This document shows positions 50,890 through 60,113 of a DNA stretch of 64,000 nt, one piece after another; within the stretch, counting starts at the first letter, position 1; the number at the start of each line of letters is the position of its first letter. The DNA is taken from NCBI GenBank assembly GCA_030263395.1, contig SZOW01000002.1, positions 62,001-126,000 on the forward strand, read 5' to 3'. The position numbers and the translations under genes were made by a program. The notes beneath the pieces are model-generated. The model ran no database searches and had not been told where the DNA came from. It was given only the letters and a program-made list of their open reading frames with translations. This DNA comes from QUBU01 sp014337915. Lineage in GTDB: Bacteria; Pseudomonadota; Gammaproteobacteria; Steroidobacterales; GCA-2729495.

Positions 50890-51459
50890 CTAGCGCTTTT
50901 TCCGTGCCGCGGCCCGCCCGGGTGCCTTGCGCGTCGCCCGGCCCGCCGCCCGCTCCCAGCGCTGCTTGGCGCTGAAACCGAGTTTCCACAGCCAGGTCTC
51001 GGTATACAGGATCCTGTCGGGCACGATGCGGCAGACCTGGCGCTCGAAGGGCTTGCTGGTGTCCAGGGCCAGGTCGCTCATCCACTCGTGCCAGCGGAAC
51101 ACCTTCATGCCGTGATCCCAGCCGCGAGCATGCGGCTCGATGATCTCAGCGCGGCCAAATATCTGGACGCCACGGGCGCTGTGCCAGCCGTGGTAGGCGC
51201 CATGCACCGCCACCGAGACCCGCGGGTCCTCCTGCATCGCCTTGAGCTTCGGTGTGCCAGGGTCCGGCAGCAGGTACAGGTCCAGCCCGTCGGCGTAGTA
51301 CTCGATCGGGCTTGCGATCGGCTGCCCGCGCCGGCCCACCGTCGCCAGCACGCACATGTTGGTGGAACCCAGCAGCTGCTCGATGCGGTCCTCCAGCTGC
51401 GCGCGCGGCAGGACCTTGCGGGGCCAGGGCGGCTCCACCCATTTGTAGGCAGTGCTCAT
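50890..51459 (-). CDS. Pyridoxamine-5'-phosphate-oxidase-like flavin protein
   Basis: A 189-aa split-barrel protein: LLGSTNMCVLATVGRRGQPIASPIEYY near 33-60 (in parts), LYLLPDPGTPKLKAMQEDPRVSVAVHG near 65-90 (in parts), and GVQIFGRAEII near 99. The fold binds FMN, F420 or heme; this is not PdxH, which has a different C-terminus. The tail is Arg/Ala/Lys-rich. It heads the short run leading to the CoA-binding and LLM genes. The start at 51459 is preceded by GGAGAG. Confidence 0.8.
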   Translation of the reverse strand: MSTAYKWVEPPWPRKVLPRAQLEDRIEQLLGSTNMCVLATVGRRGQPIASPIEYYADGLDLYLLPDPGTPKLKAMQEDPRVSVAVHGAYHGWHSARGVQIFGRAEIIEPHARGWDHGMKVFRWHEWMSDLALDTSKPFERQVCRIVPDRILYTETWLWKLGFSAKQRWERAAGRATRKAPGRAAARKKR

Positions 51460-51574
51460 GGCAGGGCTCTCCGGAAAAAGGTGCCAGACATATTTTTCGA
51501 CTTGTTTGTCGACTGGCCCGATATGTTGCCAGAGCCCGCGGCCCCGCGCCCACCACGCCATGGACGGCGCGGGA

Positions 51575-53410
51575 TTATTCCACCGTTACCGACTTCGCGA
51601 GGTTGCGCGGCTGGTCGACATCGGTGCCACGCAGGATGGCGGCGTGGTAGGCGAGCAGCTGCAGCGGCACGGTGTACACGGCCGGGGCCTGCAGGTAGGT
51701 GACATGCCGGGGCATCTGGATGACCGTCACCCCGTCACTGGATTCGAAGCCCGAGTCCGGGTCGGCGAACACGAAGAGCTCGCCGCCGCGGGCGCGCACC
51801 TCCATGAGGTTGGACTTCAGCTTCTCGAGCAGGTCGTTGTTCGGCGCCACGGTGATCACCGGCATCTCGGCGTCCACCAGCGCCAGCGGCCCGTGCTTGA
51901 GTTCACCCGCGGGGTAGGCTTCGGCGTGGATGTAGGAGATTTCCTTCAGCTTCAGCGCGCCTTCCATGGCGATCGGGTGCAGGACGCCGCGGCCGAGGAA
52001 CAGGGCGTGGCGCTTGTCAGCGAAGCGTTCCGCGAGCTTCTTCATCTCCGGATCGAGGACCAGCGTCTTCTCGATCAGCCCCGGAATTTCGATCAGCCGC
52101 GTCACTAGGCCGCGCTCGCGCTCCGCATCGGCGCTGCGGTGCTTGGCGAGCGCGATCACCAGCATGGTCAGCGCGGCGATTTGCGTGGTGAAGGCCTTGG
52201 TGGAGGCGACCCCGATCTCCGGGCCCGCCCGGGTCAGCATCACCAGGTCCGACTCGCGCACCAGTGAGCTTTCCGGCACGTTGCAGATGGCGAGCGAGGA
52301 CAGGAAGCCCTCCTGCTTCGCCAGCCGCAGCGCCGCCAGCGTGTCGGCGGTCTCGCCCGACTGGGAGATAGTCACGAACAGTGTGTTCGGCGTCACCACG
52401 GGATTGCGGTAGCGGAATTCGCTGGCGATCTCCACGTAGCAGGGGATGCGACAGACCTGCTCGATCAGGTAGCGGGCGACCGAGCCCGCATGGAAGCTGG
52501 TGCCACAGGCGACGATATGCACCGCCTGGGTGCGCCGGAAGATCTCCGTGGCGTCCGGGCCGAAGGCCGCTTCCAGCAGCTTGCCGTTGGCGACCCGCTC
52601 CTCCAGCGTCTGCGCCACCGCACGCGGCTGCTCGTGGATCTCCTTGAGCATGTAATGCGGGTACGGGCCCTTCTCGGCCGCATCCGCGGAGAGTTCGCTC
52701 TCCTTCACTGGGCGATGCACGACCTGGCCGTCGCGATCGATGACGCGGATGGCGTCCTTGCGGATCTCGGCGACATCGCCCTCCTCGAGGAACATGAAAC
52801 GGCGGGTCACGGGCAGCAGGGCTGAGACATCCGAGGCCACGAAGTTCTCGCCCTCGCCAACGCCAATCACCACCGGGCAGCCGCAGCGGGCGAGCACGAT
52901 CAGGTCGGGATTCGCCTGGCTCATCACCGCCAGCGCATAGGCGCCCTGCAGTTCCGCCACTGTGGCGCGTACCGCCTCGAACAGGTCGCGCCTGCCCTTC
53001 TTCAGGTGGTAGTGGATGCGGTGGGCGACGCACTCGGTGTCAGTGTCGGAAGTGAACACGTAGCCGAGCTTCTTCAGCTCGTCGCGCAGGTCCTCATGGT
53101 TCTCGATGATGCCGTTGTGGACGATGGCCAGGCCGTCCTGGGAAATATGCGGGTGCGCATTGCGCTCGGCCGGCGCACCATGGGTGGCCCAGCGGGTGTG
53201 GGCGATGCCGACCGGCGCATCGAACGGATCAGCAGTGAGCGCCGACTGCAGCTCCGCCACCTTGCCGAGCCGGCGCTGGCGGCGCAGCGCGCCATTCTTC
53301 AGGACCGCGAGGCCCGCCGAGTCATAGCCGCGGTATTCCAGGCGGCGCAGGCCCTCCATCAGGATGGGGACTACGTCACGCCCGGCAATGGCTCCTACGA
53401 TTCCGCACAT
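51575..53410 (-). CDS. glmS: Glutamine-fructose-6-phosphate aminotransferase
   Basis: Makes glucosamine-6-phosphate, the first step of UDP-GlcNAc synthesis for peptidoglycan and LPS. The 611-aa enzyme begins MCGIVGAIAGRD, with the Ntn nucleophile Cys2 exposed after Met removal. GLRRLEYRGYDSAG and HTRWATHG mark the glutaminase domain. Two SIS domains follow (CGTSFHAGSVARY near 302, TISQSGETADTLAALRLAK near 349, and GRGVLHPIAMEGALKLKEISYIHAEAY in parts near 472). The ORF extends 124 codons upstream, but the Met-Cys start is mandatory. It lies downstream of glmU, as usual after atp operons. Confidence 0.97.
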   Translation of the reverse strand: MCGIVGAIAGRDVVPILMEGLRRLEYRGYDSAGLAVLKNGALRRQRRLGKVAELQSALTADPFDAPVGIAHTRWATHGAPAERNAHPHISQDGLAIVHNGIIENHEDLRDELKKLGYVFTSDTDTECVAHRIHYHLKKGRRDLFEAVRATVAELQGAYALAVMSQANPDLIVLARCGCPVVIGVGEGENFVASDVSALLPVTRRFMFLEEGDVAEIRKDAIRVIDRDGQVVHRPVKESELSADAAEKGPYPHYMLKEIHEQPRAVAQTLEERVANGKLLEAAFGPDATEIFRRTQAVHIVACGTSFHAGSVARYLIEQVCRIPCYVEIASEFRYRNPVVTPNTLFVTISQSGETADTLAALRLAKQEGFLSSLAICNVPESSLVRESDLVMLTRAGPEIGVASTKAFTTQIAALTMLVIALAKHRSADAERERGLVTRLIEIPGLIEKTLVLDPEMKKLAERFADKRHALFLGRGVLHPIAMEGALKLKEISYIHAEAYPAGELKHGPLALVDAEMPVITVAPNNDLLEKLKSNLMEVRARGGELFVFADPDSGFESSDGVTVIQMPRHVTYLQAPAVYTVPLQLLAYHAAILRGTDVDQPRNLAKSVTVE

Positions 53411-53522
53411 GTTCTGATTATGTCTTGCTGGCAGTCCGGGAATGAAGGGCATTATCCGGCGAAGCGCCCGGCCATGCCCGAGACCAGGTCGCAGTTCGGC
53501 GACGAAAATCGCGCCGGATCCG

Positions 53523-54896
53523 CTATTTGGGCGTCTTGACCGGGCGCTTCCAGCCCGGGATGCTGATCTGCTTGCTACGCGCCACGGTGAGCTCGCCTGG
53601 CGGCGCATCCTTGCTGATGGTGGAGCCCGCGCCGATGGTCGCCCCGGCGCCGATGGTGACCGGTGCCACCAGTTCGACACCGGAACCGATGAAGGCCCGG
53701 TCGCCAATGACGGTCTGGTGCTTGTTGGCACCGTCGTAGTTGCAGGTGATGGTGCCGGCGCCGACATTGACCCGCTCGCCAATGGTGGCGTCGCCGATGT
53801 AGGTCAGGTGGTTCACCTTGCTGTGCAGGCCGATGGCGCTCTTCTTCACCTCGACGAAGTTGCCGAGCTTGACGTCGCCGGCCAGCACGACGCCCGGGCG
53901 CACGCGGGCATAGGGGCCGATCTCGCAGTCGCGGCCGATGTCGCCGGCCTCGATGACGCAGTGGCTGTGGACCACGGTCCCGGCGCCGAGCCTTGCATTG
54001 CGGATGCGGCTGAAGGGCTCCACCACCACGCCATCACCGAGGCTGACGTCGCCTTCGAACAGCACGTTGGGATAGATCGTGACATCGCGGCCGCAGCGCA
54101 GGCTGCCGTGGATGTCGATGCGCTCCGGGTCGATGAGCGTTACGCCCGCCTGCAGCAGCTCGCCGGTGATGCGCTGGCGCAGGTGGCGCCCGGCCTCGGC
54201 GAGCTGTGCCTTGTCGTTGACGCCCATGACCTCGGCGGCCGATCCGGCCGCCACGGCGGCGACGCCCATGCCGTCGCGCACGGCCAGGGCGATGATGTCG
54301 GTGAGGTAATACTCCTTCTGGGCATTGTCGGCGCGCAGACGGCGCACCATGCGGCTGAGCGCCGCGGCGGGACAGGCCAGCAGTCCGGTGTTGATCTCGT
54401 GGATGGCGCGCTGCGCTGGCGTGGCGTCCCGGTCCTCGACGATGGCGACGATGCCGCCGCGTTTGCCGCCGCTGCGGATGATGCGCCCGTAACCGGCCGG
54501 ATCGGCGAATTCGGCGGTCAGCACCGCCAGCTGGCCGGCGCGCGCCCTGGCCACCAGCCGGCGCAGGGTTTCCGGCTGGATCAGCGGCACGTCGCCATAA
54601 AGAACCAGCACCACGTCCCTTGCCGGGATCCGCGCCAGCGCCTGCCGGACGGCATGCCCGGTGCCCCGCTGCTCGGCCTGGTGTACCCAGGTGAGCGCCC
54701 GGGAGCCAAAGGCTTCCTTGACGCGCTCACCGCCATGGCCATGAACCACACGGATCTCCCGCGGCTTGAGGGCGCCGGCGGCGGCCAGCACGTGCTCGAG
54801 CAACGGCCGGCCGGCGAGCGGATGGAGCACCTTGGGCAGGCTGGAGCGCATACGCTTGCCCTGCCCGGCGGCGAGAATCACGACGGTGGTTGCCAT
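53523..54896 (-). CDS. glmU: Bifunctional UDP-GlcNAc pyrophosphorylase / GlcN-1-P acetyltransferase
   Basis: Makes UDP-GlcNAc from GlcN-1-P in two steps. The 457-aa protein has an N-terminal pyrophosphorylase (VVILAAGQGKRMRSSLPKVLHPLAG at 4-28 in parts, LYGDVPLI near 103). Left-handed beta-helix hexapeptides follow from about 250, with the acetyltransferase His in LHSKVNHLTYIGD near 360 and GAGTITCNYDGANKH near 380. I chose the ATG at 54896. An in-frame ATG at 54911 is created by the inverted repeat and would add five residues. Neither has a ribosome site. Confidence 0.96.
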   Translation of the reverse strand: MATTVVILAAGQGKRMRSSLPKVLHPLAGRPLLEHVLAAAGALKPREIRVVHGHGGERVKEAFGSRALTWVHQAEQRGTGHAVRQALARIPARDVVLVLYGDVPLIQPETLRRLVARARAGQLAVLTAEFADPAGYGRIIRSGGKRGGIVAIVEDRDATPAQRAIHEINTGLLACPAAALSRMVRRLRADNAQKEYYLTDIIALAVRDGMGVAAVAAGSAAEVMGVNDKAQLAEAGRHLRQRITGELLQAGVTLIDPERIDIHGSLRCGRDVTIYPNVLFEGDVSLGDGVVVEPFSRIRNARLGAGTVVHSHCVIEAGDIGRDCEIGPYARVRPGVVLAGDVKLGNFVEVKKSAIGLHSKVNHLTYIGDATIGERVNVGAGTITCNYDGANKHQTVIGDRAFIGSGVELVAPVTIGAGATIGAGSTISKDAPPGELTVARSKQISIPGWKRPVKTPK

Positions 54897-54903
54897 GGAA
54901 TTT

Positions 54904-55045
54904 GGGGACATTTTGGGAAACTGGGGAAACTGGGGAAACTGGGGACAGTTTACTCATTTCACCGGGTGGCGGGCCGGACCGGCAGAGCGTCCACGATGAA
55001 ATGAGTAAACTGTCCCCAGTTTCCCCAGTTTCCCAAAACGTCCCC
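54904..55045. repeat. Long inverted repeat 3 with GGGGACAG core and unequal unit numbers
   Basis: The core arms 54941-54961 and 54997-55017 pair perfectly around a 35-nt loop. Outside them the left arm has three units (GGGAAACT at 54915, GGGGAAACT at 54923 and 54932) and the right arm only two (55018-55034). The outermost words, GGGGACATTTTGGG and its partner GGGGACGTTTTGGG, match again with one difference. It fills most of the atpC-glmU gap and touches the glmU start. Confidence 0.92.
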
Positions 55046-55059
55046 GTTTTCCCCGCTTC

Positions 55060-55485
55060 CTACAGCTGCTTGCGCTTGCCCTTGAGCTTCTGCGCGGCGC
55101 GATAGCGGGCGGCAGCCTCGACCAGCTGCTGCTGGGCGTGGGCCAGGTCCTCGCGACCGGTCGCGCCCTTGAGCGCTTCCTCGGCCTTGCGGCGTGCATC
55201 GTCGGCCGCCGCCTCATCCAGTTCGTGCTCACGCATCGCGGTATCGGCGAGGATGGTCACCTGGGTTGGCTGTACCTCGAGGATGCCGCCGGTGACGAAG
55301 AGGAACACCTCATCCTTGCCCTCGGCCTGCACCCGGACCTCGCCTGGGCGCAGGGTCGTCATCAACGGCGCATGGCGCGGCGCGATGCCGACATCGCCCA
55401 TCTTCGCCGGGCAGATCACCAGGTTGGCATCACCCGAGTAAATGTGCCCCTCGGCGCTGACGATCTCAACATGGATGGTGTTCAT
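55060..55485 (-). CDS. atpC: ATP synthase F1 subunit epsilon
   Basis: Rotor-stalk subunit that couples and inhibits F1. The 141-aa protein has the N-terminal beta-sandwich (VEIVSAEGHIYSGDANLVICPAKMGDVGIAPRHAPLMT in parts, about 6-45) and the C-terminal two-helix arm (about 88-138), which ends in a Lys/Arg-rich tail. It is the last gene of the atp operon. Its upstream gap to atpD is 97 bp, much of it an inverted repeat, and only a weak GGAT precedes the ATG. Confidence 0.95.
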   Translation of the reverse strand: MNTIHVEIVSAEGHIYSGDANLVICPAKMGDVGIAPRHAPLMTTLRPGEVRVQAEGKDEVFLFVTGGILEVQPTQVTILADTAMREHELDEAAADDARRKAEEALKGATGREDLAHAQQQLVEAAARYRAAQKLKGKRKQL

Positions 55486-55493
55486 AATTATCC

Positions 55494-55578
55494 GGTGCCG
55501 GTGTTACGGTTTTCGGTTAAGCCGGTGATGAGCAGAATCCGGATACCAGAGACAACCGAATACCGTAACACCGGCACC
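55494..55578. repeat. 25-bp inverted repeat between atpD and atpC
   Basis: The arms 55494-55518 and 55554-55578 match at 24 of 25 positions (outer GGTGCCGGTGTTACGG) around a 35-nt loop that itself contains CCGG words. The sequence is unrelated to the GGGGACAG elements. It fills almost the entire gap between the atpD stop and the atpC start. Confidence 0.88.
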
Positions 55579-55582
55579 AATC

Positions 55583-56962
55583 TCACTGCAGCGTCTTGGC
55601 CTTGGCGACAGCTTCCTCGATGGTGCCGACCATGTAGAACGCCTGCTCCGGCAGGCTGTCGTACTCGCCACCGACGATGCCCTTGAAGGCGCGGATGGTG
55701 TCCTTCAGCGACACGTACTTGCCGTCCTGGCCGGTGAACTGCGAGGCCACGAAGAACGGCTGGGACAGGAAGCGCTGGATCTTGCGGGCGCGCTGCACGG
55801 TGAGCTTGTCGTCCTCGGAGAGTTCGTCCATGCCGAGGATGGCGATGATGTCCTGCAGCTCCTTGTAGCGCTGGAGCACGGCCTGCACGGCACGGGCGGT
55901 GTCGTAGTGGTCCTGGCCGATGACGTTGGGGTCGAGCAACCGGCTGGTGGAGTCGAGTGGGTCCACCGCGGGGTAGATGCCGAGCTCGGCGATGTTGCGC
56001 GAGAGCACCAGCGTCGCGTCGAGGTGCGCGAAGGTGGTGGCCGGCGACGGGTCGGTGAGGTCGTCCGCCGGCACGTAAATGGCCTGGAAGGAGGTGATGG
56101 AGCCGGTGCGCGTGGAGGTGATGCGCTCCTGGAGCACGCCCATTTCCTCGGCCAGCGTCGGCTGGTAGCCCACCGCGGAAGGCATGCGGCCGAGCAGCGC
56201 GGACACCTCGGTGCCGGCCAGCGTGTAGCGGTAGATGTTGTCGATGAACATCAGCACGTCGCGGCCTTCATCGCGGAAGTTCTCGGCGATGGTCAGCCCG
56301 GTGAGCGCCACGCGCAGGCGGTTGCCCGGCGGCTCGTTCATCTGGCCGTAGACCAGCGCCACCTTGTCGATGACGCCGCCGTCCTTCATCTCGTGGAAGA
56401 AGTCGTTGCCTTCGCGGGTACGCTCGCCGACACCGGCGAACACCGAGTAGCCGGAGTGCTCCACGGCGATGTTGCGGATCAGTTCCATCAGCGTCACGGT
56501 CTTGCCCACGCCCGCGCCGCCGAACAGGCCGATCTTGCCGCCCTTGGCGATCGGCATGATCAGGTCGATGACCTTGATGCCAGTCTCCAGCAGCTCGGTG
56601 GTCTTAGCCTGGTCCTCGTAGGAAGGCGCGGCGCGATGGATCGGCATGTGCTGGCTGGCGCCAATGGGGCCGGCCTCGTCCACCGGGTTGCCGAGCACGT
56701 CCATGATGCGGCCCAGCGTCTTGGTGCCCACCGGAACGGAAATCGGCTTGCCCGTGTTGGCGACCGGCAGGCCGCGCTTGAGGCCTTCCGAAGCGCCCAT
56801 GGCGATGGTACGCACGATGCCGTCGCCGAGCTGCTGCTGCACTTCGAGCGTCAGCTGCGCTTCGTCGATCTTCAGCGCATCGTAGACCTTGGGGATGGCA
56901 TCACGCGGGAACTCCACGTCCACCACCGCGCCGATGACCTGTACGACCTTTCCAGTGCTCAT
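55583..56962 (-). CDS. atpD: ATP synthase F1 subunit beta
   Basis: Catalytic subunit of F1. The 459-aa protein has the P-loop GGAGVGKTVTLMEL near 148 and the catalytic Glu in GVGERTREGNDFF near 180. ALTGLTIAENFRDEGRDVLMFIDNIYR (in parts) follows near 228 and the catalytic-site loop with DELSEDDK, equivalent to DELSEED, near 385. The start at 56962 matches the family N-terminus (STGKVVQVIGAVVDVEF) and has GGAGAG upstream. It lies 19 bp after atpG. Confidence 0.97.
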   Translation of the reverse strand: MSTGKVVQVIGAVVDVEFPRDAIPKVYDALKIDEAQLTLEVQQQLGDGIVRTIAMGASEGLKRGLPVANTGKPISVPVGTKTLGRIMDVLGNPVDEAGPIGASQHMPIHRAAPSYEDQAKTTELLETGIKVIDLIMPIAKGGKIGLFGGAGVGKTVTLMELIRNIAVEHSGYSVFAGVGERTREGNDFFHEMKDGGVIDKVALVYGQMNEPPGNRLRVALTGLTIAENFRDEGRDVLMFIDNIYRYTLAGTEVSALLGRMPSAVGYQPTLAEEMGVLQERITSTRTGSITSFQAIYVPADDLTDPSPATTFAHLDATLVLSRNIAELGIYPAVDPLDSTSRLLDPNVIGQDHYDTARAVQAVLQRYKELQDIIAILGMDELSEDDKLTVQRARKIQRFLSQPFFVASQFTGQDGKYVSLKDTIRAFKGIVGGEYDSLPEQAFYMVGTIEEAVAKAKTLQ

Positions 56963-56981
56963 GGGATGTCTCTCCGATCCT

Positions 56982-57842
56982 CTAGACCGCCGCGGCACCG
57001 CCGACGATCTCGGCGATTTCACGGGTGATGCCCGCCTGGCGGGCCTTGTTGTAGTCGAGCTGCAGCCTCTCGATGAGCTTGCCCGCGTTGTCGGTGGCCG
57101 CCTTCATGGCGACCATCTTCGCGGCCATCTCGCAGGCCACGTTTTCCACCGCCGCGCGATAGACCTGGGTCTCGATGTAGCGCGTCAGCACATCATCCAG
57201 CAGGTCCGCGGCACCGGGCTCGTAGAGGTAGTCCCAGTTCTTCGGCAGCGATTCGGTGCAGGGCGCCTCGGCGGGCAGCAGGGTGCGCACGTCGGGCTTC
57301 TGGCTCATGGTGTTGAGGAAGCTGTTGTGCACGAGGAAGAGCCGGTCGATGCGGCCCTCCCGGTAGGCATCGAGCATGACCGTCATGGCTCCCACCAGTG
57401 CAGCGACATGCGGGTTCTCGCCGAGATGGGTGGTGGCCGCGACGACGTTGACCTTCAGACGCCGGAAGAACTGCACGCCCTTGGCGCCGATCAGGCAGAG
57501 GTCGACCTCGATGCCCTTTTCCTGCCACTGGCGCAGTTCCGGCAGCAGGCGTCGGAAGGTGTTGACGTTGAGGCCGCCGCAGAGGCCGCGATCGGTGGTG
57601 ATGACGATGTAGCCGACGCGCTTCACCTCCCGCGAGACGAGGTAGGGATGCCGGTACTCGGGGTGGGCCTTGAAGAGGTTGGCGATAACGTCGCGGATCT
57701 TGTCGGCGTAGGGGCGCGCGGCGGCCATGCGGCTCTGGGTACGGCGCAGCTTGGAGGCCGCCACCTTTTCCATGGCCTTGGTGATCTTCTGCGTGCTTTT
57801 CACGCTCTTGATCTTGGTGCGGATTTCTTTTGCGCCTGCCAT
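56982..57842 (-). CDS. atpG: ATP synthase F1 subunit gamma
   Basis: Central rotor shaft. The 286-aa protein has the paired coiled-coil termini: MAGAKEIRTKIKSVKSTQKITKAMEKVAASKLRR (in parts, 1-34) and the C-terminal helix MVAMKAATDNAGKLIERLQLDYNKARQAGITREI (in parts, about 240-275). The Rossmann-like middle has TTDRGLCGGLNVN near 79. Its start is 120 bp from the atpA stop, an unusually long gap holding a palindrome. Confidence 0.96.
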   Translation of the reverse strand: MAGAKEIRTKIKSVKSTQKITKAMEKVAASKLRRTQSRMAAARPYADKIRDVIANLFKAHPEYRHPYLVSREVKRVGYIVITTDRGLCGGLNVNTFRRLLPELRQWQEKGIEVDLCLIGAKGVQFFRRLKVNVVAATTHLGENPHVAALVGAMTVMLDAYREGRIDRLFLVHNSFLNTMSQKPDVRTLLPAEAPCTESLPKNWDYLYEPGAADLLDDVLTRYIETQVYRAAVENVACEMAAKMVAMKAATDNAGKLIERLQLDYNKARQAGITREIAEIVGGAAAV

Positions 57843-57868
57843 TTATCCAGTCCGGTCGGTGCGTTCAC

Positions 57869-57943
57869 GACCCCCCTTGCGGCGGGGTCTCCAAAGTCGC
57901 TCCCCGATACTCGCTTGGTTTGGAGACCCCGCCTCCGGGGGTC
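57869..57943. repeat. Imperfect inverted repeat between atpA and atpG
   Basis: GGCGGGGTCTCCAAA (57881-57895) pairs perfectly with 57919-57933 around a 23-nt loop. The outer GACCCCC words pair again after a short bulge. It is different in sequence from the other four palindromic elements noted in this window. Confidence 0.8.
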
Positions 57944-57962
57944 TGCCTCACCGTGCGCTTCC

Positions 57963-59504
<1,542 letters not shown>

Positions 59505-59540
59505 CGTTTCGTTCCTCTGCCGTCTGTCGTTTGCCGTCGG

Positions 59541-60104
59541 CTAAACGCGAAGGGCCGTTGCCAGTTTGTCGAGTCCGGTGCGCACCGTGCCGTCGATGAC
59601 CCGGTCACCGACCTGCAGCCGCGCGCCGCCGATAAGTCCCGCATCGACCTGCACACTGAGGCGGATGCTGCGGTTGAAGCGCTTGTTAAGGGTTTCCTCG
59701 ATGCGGGCGCGCTGCTCGTCGCCGACCGGGGTGGCCGAAGTGAGCGTGACGTCGAGGCTCTTCTCCGCCTCGGCCTTCAGCACCGCGAACCGCGCCGCGA
59801 TTTCCGGCAGCAGGGCCAGGCGCCGGTTCTCCACCAGCAGCCTCAGGAAGTTCTCGCCCCGGGAGCCGGCACCCGCAAGCACCGTGCCGCCGACCTGCCC
59901 GCGGCAGACCTCGACCATGCTGCTGGCGAGGTGCGCCAGGTCGGCCGCCGGCGTGAGGATCAGCCGGCTGACGCCGGGCTCGACCACCAGCTGCGCGGCG
60001 AGTCCGAGAAAATCCTGCCAGCCCTGCAGCTGGCCCTCCGCCTGGGCCAGCTCGAAGGCTGCCTGGGCGTAGGGCCGCGCGACGGTGCTGTCTTGCTCCG
60101 CCAT
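59541..60104 (-). CDS. atpH: ATP synthase F1 subunit delta
   Basis: Peripheral-stalk protein that holds the stator to alpha. The 187-aa product has the N-terminal six-helix domain (VARPYAQAAFELAQAEGQLQGWQDFL in parts, about 8-33) and the C-terminal signature GGARLQVGDRVIDGTVRTGLDKL in parts (about 157-182), matching G-x-R-x-x-V-G-D-x-V-x-D-x-S. It begins 9 bp after atpF. Confidence 0.95.
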   Translation of the reverse strand: MAEQDSTVARPYAQAAFELAQAEGQLQGWQDFLGLAAQLVVEPGVSRLILTPAADLAHLASSMVEVCRGQVGGTVLAGAGSRGENFLRLLVENRRLALLPEIAARFAVLKAEAEKSLDVTLTSATPVGDEQRARIEETLNKRFNRSIRLSVQVDAGLIGGARLQVGDRVIDGTVRTGLDKLATALRV

Positions 60105-60113
60105 GGTGGATCC

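Noticed and set aside
53411..53522. A glmS ribozyme or other riboswitch upstream of glmS
   Set aside because: The 112-bp gap after glmU shows no conserved ribozyme core, and the ribozyme is mainly a Gram-positive feature.
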